Positions 1 to 9,933 of a DNA stretch of 64,000 bases are shown here, one piece after another. The notes beneath the pieces are model-generated. The model saw only the letters and a list, made by a program, of their open reading frames with translations, had not been told where the DNA came from and did no database searches. The translations under genes and the position numbers were made by a program. Every line of letters starts with the position of its first letter. Within the stretch, counting starts at the first letter, position 1. Source of the stretch: Cliona cf. orientalis (taxonomy: Eukaryota > Porifera > Demospongiae > Clionaida > Clionaidae); the NCBI GenBank assembly GCA_963930775.1, contig OZ005704.1, forward strand, positions 5,394,001 to 5,458,000. Reading direction: 5' to 3'.

Positions 1-2340
1 TGATTGCCTGCTAATCGAAACCACACGCGCCCACGTAGTAAATGAACACTGGGCATGCCCATATCATTATCTCCCATACGTATAGTACAAACGTGCACGT
101 GACATTAAATTGCACGTAGAATATATGGACTTCCGGTGGTCTTAGCGTAGACTGTGCCGGATGGCTGATAAGTTCACATGTACATTCAAATCTGTCCACT
201 GAGGCTCACTCTGCTGGACATTTGACTTTCTAAACATCGTGTAGGCTCTCGATCCTATACTTATCAGTATTCTTACTCTTTAGCTGTCCGTAACCATAGA
301 TTGTAGGCTTCTCAAGTCGACCATCACAAACGTCTTTTGTGCTGAACATGTTTGATCTCCACGTACTTTCGTGGATTATACCGTGATGTTGGGTGTGCCC
401 ATACTTCCTGTGCCCACTTTAACTGAAGTTTTGAACTAATGAGCTAATAGAGAGGCAATTATGTCTTATGTATGGAGACAATGCCTATAATCGCGTACAC
501 TACAATTGTCAGTACATTGTATATATTGCTAGTAGCTACATACAATGGTGTATTGCTACTCAAAGTAGAACTAGTGATTGATACTTGATGTAGAACCAGA
601 GAAAAACACACTGTGGGGGCTCATTGATTACCTCTTCATTCATCCATCACTCATAATTAAACAATAATTACGGAATGTGCATATACCAATGCCTGTTGTA
701 GATGTGTGGTCCTATAGCATAGGCATGGTCATTAGCTAGTTCCAGTGTTACCGATATGGGCAAACAGATGATTCAAAATACGTGTCGCTCACTTCTCTGC
801 ACAATAAGGGATTAGCTATCTCATGCAAATTAAATGCACTTGGAAATTATACTATGTGTATATTCTATAGCATGTACATAGCAAACTTAACTAGCCCCTG
901 GTTTCATTTGAAGTGTCTAGGCATTTATTGAACGTTGTCTTCACTTTATTCCTTCGATTAATGAATGTTTTTAAATCCTACATGATGTCTGCAATTGTCT
1001 GTTGTTGTTGTTGTTGTCCACAAAAAATCATCAGATTGTGGGACTTACATTGTCACTGTATATGGACATCTCACTGAGTGGCCAGAGCAAAATTAATGGT
1101 AAAAGAAGTGATTACAAATTAATGATGATTTAGCTTAATGTACACATGTGATGTGTAATTGTAATGTTTGCGTATATAGCCTTACGTGTCCCCAAGCTCC
1201 CTGATACTCACTCGCCTTTGTTCTGCGTATAACACTGAAAACTAGGAGGAGCCTTGGAACTTGGCTAATGCTTGCATGTGTGTGCTTGCATTACAATAAT
1301 TTGCGTATGCTTCTCACATCGCCCAAGCCGATCAGGTTAGTATCGCGATCTTTTTTTTCAAACGTGACCATGATAAACTCTGTAGCTGTGTGATCTTGGC
1401 AGAGAGAACTTAATAAAGATGCACTCATTTTCTGTGTCGGGTAAAGAGTCCATGTTTATATGATTAAGTAATTACTACTATTGCTAGTATGGTGAACAGG
1501 CACATTAATTTTATTACGGCTACAATTTTGTATTTTAGCAATGCCTTTCTGCTTACTTATTCTTCTCCCAGACAATGAGGCTTATTGTACTCATACGACA
1601 ATAGTGCTACTGCTACCACAATATTATTGCTATTATAAAGTTATAGCCCATAACGTGTACATTGTTATCCTAGCTATGAGTAGGATTGTAATTATACTCC
1701 TATTATTAATTTGTTCATCCAGATGAGTGTTTGCCAATTCCATACCAGCCTACATAATTATCCTTCATGTGTTGCTAGGTGACACAACAAGACCTATTAG
1801 GGTTATTAAGTATCCATGTAGACGATGTAGCAGTCACTAAAAATTTGGAAAAAATTAATAATCACAGCTGCGATTGAAAGATCTCATACCAACCCATGGA
1901 GTCTTGATTAGGCTCCCCTATGAGGAAAGGCGATAGGCTCTGAATAATAATTAAAGAGAGAATTCACAATCACAAATACATTCATCATTTCTTCCAGTCA
2001 TATATCATAGCCCAGATGTTAACCCCGCCTGTATATTGTGCGGCCACATCTACTTCTAGATTGCACGAGCCACTAAGTACTTAATTTGTGAGCATTGGCA
2101 TTATGTCCTGCTCCTACTCCTACTCCTAAAGTGTGACAGGAATAGAAACAATATTATATACACATGCAGCGTGAAATCTCAGCACTTGGCAACTATACTA
2201 CGTATACTACATGTATGTACATGTATAGCCAAATTGAGTGCATCAGGGGGCAAGTGAAGTGAACCCCTGAATAATGTTATGCATATCTCTATAGTTGTAA
2301 ATAAAAATTATGTCGATCCCCCACACCACCATAGGTCAAC
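1..2340. other. Intergenic, no gene recognised
   Basis: AT-rich DNA with no supportable coding exon on either strand. Short open frames here have no recognisable domain and no splice context. Positions about 50-190 contain a dispersed repeat seen again in inverse orientation near 42535-42660 (shared core GGTGGTCTTAG, then TGTAGACTG). There are short GTT and CTCCTA simple repeats near 1000 and 2105. The interval directly upstream of 2341 must hold the promoter of the first Eph-like gene; no clear TATA box or other motif was identified. Confidence 0.5.
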
Positions 2341-5300
2341 ATGGAGGTGACTCTCTTTCTGCTAAGCATAGTACCATGCTTGACACTTGTTGTGGGACAG
2401 ATACCAGTAGCTCCTATGGATGTCTTACCCACATGTCGTACAAATTTTAATTTTCGTGGAGCCCATGACTGGATTCCCTACGTGAACGATACTTCTGATG
2501 GAGTACGTGGTCAAGTCAAGTGGCAAGTTCTTCTTGATCAGTATGACTATGAAAACTTATTAGGATCAGGCTTATTCCCTCCTTCACCCTGGGAGGCTCG
2601 AGATATTGATGGAGATACTATACAGGTACATACATGTATGTATAGCATATGCATGGTAATACTATTAAAGATATAAAATTATTATAACAGTTACACACGG
2701 GCCATACAGAAATAGAATAATGTGCCTGCTTTATATTATACGTACAAGATTCTATACATCCCTACACTTGCTTTTCTCATACACTTCTGATTCAATATGC
2801 AAAGCGTCGCTATATTATTTTGATATTGATCCATGGATACACTATTGATTTCCATTCCTGCATGCATGTATGTGCCCCATACTGTATAGCCGGAAATATT
2901 GGCAGGAATTAAATTTGGCAGTTGAGCCCAAAATCGCTATTATAAGAATATTGGCGGATTTAAATTTGGCAGTTCGGTACGGGATTGCCACACGTACATA
3001 TGCAAGTAGGAAATTTTGGCGGATTTTAATTGGCGGTTGTAATATAGACCGCCAAACCGCCAAATTTTCCGGCTATACTGTATATACCGTATAGCACTTA
3101 AATTTCGTGGGACTTAATTTTCGCTGTTTTCGTGGATACAGCGGCTTCCGCGAAAATTATTCAACGAAAATTTCCAATGCCCACGAGCGTACGCCCATAC
3201 CAGGCCGGAACTTCGAAATTTATTCAACGAAAACTTTGTAGAGAGCTATCCGCGAAATTTAAGTTCCGCGAAATCAAGGCGCTATACGGTAATATGTGTG
3301 TGCACGGCTACTCAAAAAGCAAGCGTAGGGATAGTGGATGTGATATGTTATCCCTATGAATCTTATTTGTGTATTTTTTGGCACTGCCTTCCTACTTCAT
3401 CCTTCAATTTATTCAATTGTTTTTTATACTTGTTACTATTCTTGTTTTAGTGCCCTCAGGGCCTGGTAGTTCACGATTGTCATTAATTTTCATCAATGCC
3501 ACCTAGCTAACTAATCACATGGGGACAGAGGCTGGGCATGAGACTATACATGCCGGTATATACATGTATGCCATGGCGACCGGTTTGCCTATTCATTGTT
3601 TAATATTAAAAATTTAATGCATAGAATTAGCTACAATTTCAAAAATTTTCTGGACTTAGCTACATCCAACCATGCTCCAGCAATAATAAAATATTATTAT
3701 AGGGAAGCAAGTACACCACTAATTCAGCATGTTTGTGTGATCTTAACCTTTGAGTCAGGCAGCTTTGGTACATGTACCATACAAACACACCGTGAGTTTA
3801 GTCTCGCGCAGCCAATACTCCTGTAAGCACAAATCCCAGGCAGTCTTTTGATAGCTATATAGCTAGGACGTCTTCTTTTGCATCACACACTATTGAACAT
3901 GCATCAATGGGGTTCTCGAGACAGCTCAGGTAACCAGTGTCTAGATTTGACCTGCGAATGAAGCCACACCCCTCATTATCTCGATGAAAATATTGTTATG
4001 AAATTAACTCGAATTACAGTACATAACTAGAGCTCTCTCGAGCACAAAACCCTCGGCGCGCTGCATGGCATTAGCTAAATGCTTCAACAGTTGCATGCAG
4101 AAAGGAGGTAGCTAAAGGGCTGGGGCCGGGGCAAGACAGGGATGAGGCTATTAAATGATGTTATACTTGCCCAGCAGTGTTATTCAAGGTGCAACGGCCC
4201 ATAGCAGCAAACATGTACAACCCTAGTGTGTTGTATCGAACTCCACACTGTGGTGTAGTCGTGTGCGGAGATTGAAGGGTGTGGCTTGCGAGACTAACTG
4301 TGGTGTAGAGATCAACTCAACTTCCCTCACTGTAGCCTAACCAACAATTCTTGGGAACTTAGCTAGAAGACTGAAGTACACTGAGCAATATGGCATGTCC
4401 AATATTTAATATTGCAACTCACTTGCCAGGTTCAAGCACTGTAATCCCATGCATGCATACAAGCCAGAGAGTCAAAGGATGCCATAAGAATACAGGAAGC
4501 TTAGCGTGGGATGACAGTGGTTTCTTTTCAACTCTAAGGCTTAGCCTTAGGGAGTAGGTAAAGGTCGTCGGGTGAAAAAAGGGGTCTAGACTGTATATAC
4601 CAGTCAGTGGAATGAGCAGCGGGATTGATACAACTGCGCATGCGCTGAGGGTTAATAGACGTACATACCGTACGTAGCGCGGAACCTATTTATCCGTTAA
4701 GTCATGCTATCGCTAGCTCGGGCAAAGTCAAGAAGCTTAGAATCGGCAAATGACGCCAAAACTGGCGAACAAAGCGTTTTTGGAGAAATCCACACAAATC
4801 ATGGGTTTGAAACGCCATAAGGAACCTTACCACACCGTAAATTGGACTCACAAACGAGGTATGTAGCAGCTAGCGTGGTAACAGACAGACAGACACACAA
4901 AACAACTATAGTAACCCTCGCGCATGCGCCGAGGGTTAATAATTATTGGTTTGGGGTGGAAGGGGGCGTGGCACTTCAGGATAGTCCCCTCCTCCAAACC
5001 ATTAATCAGGGTTTTAGGTGCAACATGGTATACTCTTTGCCGTTAATTTAGCGGAATGCTATTTAAATGTACATGTATTATCATAGCATCCAAATAGTAC
5101 CGTAGAATCCCGCGATTACGCCCCCCCCTCGCGCATAAGCCCCCCCTCCATTTTTAGCTCAAGTTCCTGCATAGGTACTTTTGTCTCGCGTAAAAGCCCC
5201 CCCCCTCCCTGACTGTAAAATGGAGCCCATAAATCAATAAAAACAGTAGCTACAGCTAGCAAACTAGCTATTTGTGTCATCTTATGCCTTACTTTGTCGT

Positions 5301-8300
5301 TTTTCTCGAGTTTTGCCCACCAAACAGCATGAGAAAGTACAGAGATCGCGCGCCCACGTGGCATTCGACGGTCGGTAATGGTCGTCACACGGAAATGTCA
5401 GGATCCCGCGTATAAGCCCCCTCCCCACTTTTGCCCAATCCTAGCATGCACAAAGGGGGGGCGTAATCGCGGGATTCTACGGTATACGTTTCCCACCTCC
5501 TCCCTCTCTCCCTCTTTTTCTCTTGCTACTCTTCTTTTGGGGAAGAAGCTGGGAGCTTTGGGGGGAAGCTTCCCCCCTGCCCCCCTCCCCAATAGATAGA
5601 AGCCTGCATCAGTGCTAGTATTGGGATTTCACTATTTTATTTTTCCTTATACAGTTTACATTGGGAAGTGGAGGTAATTGCCAGTACCAACTCAGAATTC
5701 CTACCTCAAGCTACCTAAATGAAAATTCAAACAACTGGGTGTTCACACAGTCTGTTAACCTTCTCGATGCTATAGAGATCTATGTCAATGCCACAGTCAG
5801 ATTTACTGGTTGTCATCAGCGAGCATCTGAGACTCCTCCATGTCAAAATAATTATGTAACCTTGAATAGCTATAATACAAATTCTCCACAAACGGTTGGA
5901 CAAAGAACTGATCCTAACAACTATCAACCTTATCTTGGTGATCCTGGAAGGTCTCGCCTGGAGCAGAATGTTGGTGATAGTGGTAGGATAATCATGACCT
6001 ACGCTCGGCCCCAAAATTTCAACTTTACACATTTTGGCATCCATGACACTGGCACTATTGGCGTGTTTGAGCGCCTCTTGGTGTACTATTTAGTAGCCCA
6101 AGGATATGAAGATGGCTTGGTGGTTTGCCCCAGTGTTGCCTTGCCAGCAATGGGGAGTGGAGCAACAAACACTAAAAGCTGTACATGCAAAGCAAACTCC
6201 ACTCCTACCGCTAGTCTAGTGAGGACATGTGATGAAAATGGAGTCTGTCAAGAAAGTCCGGCTTGTGAATGCAATCCTGGGTATGAGTACAACAGCACTC
6301 TAGGGATGTGTATAGGTAAGTATGATCAGCTATAACATAGTATTACATAATATCATGTGGTGGATAATTTGGGGGGTGCTAATTTCATAGAAAGTCAGAG
6401 AAAGCCCTCAGAATTTCATAATAACCGATTCACAGAATCAGGTGTACAAATGATGATATGATCAATGCACACTCTCAATTTAGCTCAGTTTCAGTTGTCA
6501 CTAAACCACCTGCAAAGAAATTTGGACAAGTGTCTAACACAGGCTAGAAGAGTAATAGTCAAAGTCCCATCACTTGGATGATAGTAGCGATTATTGCTTA
6601 CTACATGTAACACTAAGAACAGTTGGCCTAGCTGACACGATATTTTGGCACGCTTCTTCAATCTTACTACCTTAGTGTCCCAGGCAAGTGCCCACTCTCG
6701 GGTAGGCGCCCCCATTTCAATGGGTCACTGTAGCAACTTCAATACAAACTTGATCCCGGGTAAGCACCCAGTGCAGGCCAAAATCACAAGTTATGTGAAG
6801 CACCCATGGGCGCTTACCCGGGACACTACAGTAGTTATGTATCACTGTAGCTACAGAGGCAATTTTCATGGGTGGAAAGTTTCATGACTGCCAAGTCAAC
6901 CACAATAATAACAAAATTACCGTAGAAACTGGTTGTTAAGCGAACACATGGCAACAAGAAAATATGCGCTTAACAAAAAGTATGCGCTTAATTAAAAGTG
7001 CTAAAATACGGTTGGTGGGGCGTGCGTAGAGAATGTGTCGAGGGTAGAAAGGCCTACAACGGTGGCCAAGAAGCGACCAGAGAGCGTAATTCTCGACGTT
7101 TTCTTCTCCAGCCTACTTCTAGCCTTCTTTCTGGGCTCATGTAACGGATCGCTCGTCGTTCAGCTGGCTTGCTGGGCATATGCGCCTAACAAAAAGGGGT
7201 TAAGCTCGCACAAAACTATGCACTTAATAAAAAGTATGCGCTTAACTACGAGCAGCGCTTAACAACCAGTTTCTACGGTAATTTATTAGCACCCCACTAA
7301 AGTTATCCGCCACATAATATTATTTATAGTCGATAATAATTAAACATCCATGGCTTTGAACTTTCTAGGTTGTGGTATGGGAACCTACAAGACTAGTTTG
7401 TCCAGCACAGCTCGCTGCATTCCATGTCCTGGCAACAGTATGACTATCAACAGTTCTTCCACTGTGTGTGATTGTATCCGGGGAACAGTCCGGTGTCCAT
7501 CAAGGCCAGATGATGCATGCCAACTCTTCGATGATTTCTTTGCAGGTAAGGAATTGAGCTCTTATTACTACTAGTTAGTATCCTTACATGTATTCGTGTA
7601 CTTTTCATCCCTACTTAATTTGGGTTTTCTATTTATCTTGCTTATCAATACAGTGGCCGAGAGGGACACTGCCGCGGCAGCCCAAGTCGTATTGGGGCCG
7701 CCTGAAAGCCGCTGTTGGCCGCCCATCAGCTGCGGCTGGCCACCTCGGTTCAGCCACGCCCACCAAAACGTTTAAAAAATGGTTATTCAGTTGCAAATGG
7801 TTAAGTGGACAATATTAGGTGTGGTCTAGATCTTGTGATTGTTGGAATTCAGCCCTCCGCATTTTTATCCAGAAATAACAAAATGCTTCCGGCAGTGGTG
7901 GGAGTATCGAGAGGGAAAACATTTATGTGACGTATACCACCCTTTCATTATCAGTGATGATCGTTCTCGTGCTTATAATTATAGCAGATATCGAAAGTGT
8001 ATGCTTAAACCCTGCGGTGGGCATAGTACTGCGTGCGCATGGGCAGAAAGCATGCGATTGATAGCGTGATCAACAAGCATTTAGCCCCTGTAACCAGTAT
8101 CAATTGAGTCTAAATGAGGCCGAGTCCGTTTGTTTTGCTGTATTTGATCGCCATTATAACCCACCGTGCCCAGATGCCTATGCATATTATGTGGACGATG
8201 TCAAGGCAGACCGACAAACTGACCCCTTGGGTATGCGTGCGGGATAATGGTCTAGTTTACCATGCAGTCGTAAGCTAGAGAATAATTTTTCAAACAAATT

Positions 8301-8697
8301 GGCGGGCGGGCTGGCCAGCCGCAGCCGATATGCAGCCCTTTTGGCAGCCAACGGCAGCTTTCGGGCAGCCCACAGCGGCTTGGGCTGCCACGGCAGTGTC
8401 CTTCTCAGCCACCGTATATCGATAATTGTTACAGTAGTAGCTATGTTGGTGGCAAGAGCTATAGGGTTAAAATATCACTGCTATATATATACCATACACT
8501 ATGACCAATTATTGTTAAAATTATCTCAAATTCCAGGAGGTGAAGTTGATTGTGAAACTGAGTCATCCCAGAGCAGTGGTGGTTTAAATCAAGCCGGTGC
8601 TATAGCTGTTACATTCTTTGTTACATTGATTATAACTGCTGTCCTCACCACCCTGGTGGTGTTCTTACTGCTATATTTCCTCATAATGAAGAAATAG
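2341..8697 (+). CDS. Eph-receptor-like ectodomain protein A, kinase-less, membrane-anchored
   Basis: Four exons: 2341-2625, 5655-6315, 7369-7545, 8537-8697 (427 codons, phases agree throughout). A signal peptide covers about residues 1-20. The region about 30-260 resembles the Eph ligand-binding jelly roll: an NNW motif, paired cysteines around the extended loop, and a C-terminal FGIHDTGTIGVFERLLVYY strand comparable to the Eph strand before its KKCP. A cysteine-rich part with an EGF-like segment (CECNPGYEYN) follows, then a GCC2/GCC3-type module (CIPCPGNS, about 320-360) as in Eph receptors. A Ser-rich stalk leads to a transmembrane helix (about 396-425) ending in two lysines and the stop. 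No kinase, SAM or PDZ-binding tail exists. It probably acts on the cell surface as an ephrin-binding decoy or adhesion protein (inference). It is a tandem duplicate of the gene at 9934. Alternative: a sponge jelly-roll family only distantly related to Eph. Confidence 0.75.
2879..3083. repeat. Foldback element, TGTATAGCC ends, intron 1 of Eph-like A
   Basis: About 205 bp palindromic element. The left end reads ACTGTATAGCCGGAAATATT and the right end is its near complement (AATTTTCCGGCTATACTGTA). The interior repeats the self-complementary word TTGGCGG/CCGCCAA several times. It is a diverged copy of the element at 45855-46079. It has no coding capacity and is probably a non-autonomous DNA transposon (MITE). 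Confidence 0.75.
3085..3291. repeat. Foldback element with TACCGTATAGC ends
   Basis: Starts TACCGTATAGCACTT and ends GGCGCTATACGGTA. The interior contains several TTTCGYG/CGCGAAA words on both arms. It directly abuts the preceding element, so two foldback elements lie back to back in intron 1 of Eph-like gene A. It shares its terminal 11 bp with 45855-46079 and 47775-47985, though the interiors differ. Confidence 0.75.
3293..3450. repeat. Single arm of the long-TIR foldback family (see 32891-33269)
   Basis: The stretch containing AGCAAGCGTAGGGAT, then CTTATTTGTGTA and TTCAATTTATTCAATTG, matches the right arm of the 379-bp foldback element at 32891-33269. Only one arm is present, so this is a solo or truncated copy. 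Confidence 0.6.
4680..4950. repeat. Dispersed repeat ending CGCGCATGCGCCGAGGGTTAA
   Basis: This stretch (GTCAAGAAGC ... GCGTTTTTGGAGAAATCC ... GGTATGTAGCAGCTAGCG ... GCGCATGCGCCGAGGGTTAA) is paralleled at about 21430-21805 in the same order, including an ACAGACA microsatellite. A more distant relative ends near 35234. No coding potential was recognised. Confidence 0.6.
5098..5484. repeat. Foldback element, TACCGTAGAATCCCGCG ends
   Basis: 387-bp inverted-repeat element just upstream of exon 2 of Eph-like gene A. The left terminus TACCGTAGAATCCCGCGATT is matched by the right terminus AATCGCGGGATTCTACGGTA. C-rich words such as CGCGNATAAGCCCCC occur on the left and internally, with G-rich complements on the right. 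It shares the TACCGTA heptamer with other elements here; the rest of the terminal repeat is unrelated. Confidence 0.8.
6668..6833. repeat. Foldback element, GTGTCCCGGGTAAGCGCCCA type
   Basis: Begins TACCTTAGTGTCCCAGGCAAG and ends CGCTTACCCGGGACACTACAGTA, in intron 2 of Eph-like gene A. Related copies lie at 20136-20266, 39074-39249 and, more degraded, about 34390-34478 and 53310-53496. Copies vary most in the middle; the outer 25 bp of each arm is conserved. Confidence 0.75.
6918..7280. repeat. Foldback element, TACCGTAGAAACTGGTTGTTAAGCG type
   Basis: Ends are TACCGTAGAAACTGGTTGTT and AACAACCAGTTTCTACGGTA, perfect complements. Inside, words like TATGCGCTTAA recur on both arms. A second, interrupted copy lies at 36986-37846 and helps define the insertion nested in that copy. 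Confidence 0.85.
7649..8415. repeat. 767-bp foldback element with about 35-bp inverted ends
   Basis: The left end (CAGTGGCCGAGAGGGACACT, continuing to GCAGCCCAAG) is matched by the right end (CTTGGGCTGCC through to CTTCTCAGCCACCG). Both sides carry a flanking TA, which fits TA target-site use. It fills intron 3 of Eph-like gene A and is absent from gene B, so it probably inserted after the duplication or was lost from B. The central open stretches have no recognisable protein. Confidence 0.75.
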
Positions 8698-9933
8698 AAA
8701 TTATTTTTATTGTGTGTGCTATAAATCAATATTATTATTATGTAATGCTGAGACAGTGGCCTTTTCTATTTTCATACATGTACTGAGAGTATAATTAAAA
8801 TTAAATTTAATATTATTATAACAGTGTTTGCTTTATTTAAACGTAATAATAAATAATTATAGTTGAGCCTGGTCTTAAGAGCTGCTGTATACTACTGGCA
8901 TTATATACTCAACAATAATTATTATTTCTAGCCTGAGACTGGCCTTAACGTACAGTGCATACTGCACGAGAAATGATCAAGGGCCTGGAGTATGTATACA
9001 AATTGAAGCTGGATGAATTTCATTGATTAACAGGACAAGAGCCCCAGCTCAGTATCCAAGTTATCCTTGGGCCTACCCTTTCTTTTAGCCAGAAACTTCC
9101 ACAATTAATACTTGCACTGTACATAGCCTTGGGGCTATTGGTGTAGGTACCACTGAGAATTATTAGCCTTTTAATAATTTGTACTACACACATGCACTTA
9201 GTCTATAGCTATAGTATCTATAAAATTTAATGATTTTTGAGGGAAAAAATTTAATAGCTAAGTTTTGTGCACTGTAGAAATTTGATTTGCCAATAAAATT
9301 AATGTATAGTGAATGAGTGAAATCCTCGCAACATAATTATTATTAATGTGCTTTCCAATGAGCACCGGTATTAAATGGGCGTCAACGCATTGTGCAATTC
9401 TTGAGATTGCGCAGCGATCCTGGATCCTGAGCCCCTCCCCCCGTGGGCTAGACTTCTGTGGCTGTTTTGCATACTCCACCCGTCCAAAGGAAGGTGGAAT
9501 CATAGACGGTATAGCTTTCAGTCTCACAAACTTACGACCAAGACAGAGGATAAGAGATAAATCAAGGTGAGCCACACAAAACAATGTCTCGTAAAAAAGG
9601 GCCTATGGGCGTGGCACCTTACCTTGGCTCAAATTAGAGGGCGGGCCAACATTAATTAATTTCAATATATTTGGCACTTGCACTGTTTAGACTTCATTAG
9701 TAGCCCTAATTAGCACTAGTTTTAACTTCCTATTGCACGTGCTCATGATTTTCCTGTAATCATATTATTGGTGGAAATGGGCAGCACATTATAAATACAC
9801 AACCTGGAATCTCAGCCTGCTTGTGTGATTAGTTGCCTCGCACCAGCATTTATAGCATGTACGCCAAATTTGTATGGTCAAATAGAATGCAGCAGGATCT
9901 ATACGATCATCATTTCCCCCACGGTAGGTCAAC

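Noticed and set aside
4842-5051. Open frame near the 4680-4950 repeat
   Set aside because: It lies in repeat sequence shared with 21430-21805 and codes nothing recognisable.
7839-8069. Open frame inside the 767-bp element as a transposase remnant
   Set aside because: No catalytic triad or transposase-like motif is visible in so short a frame.
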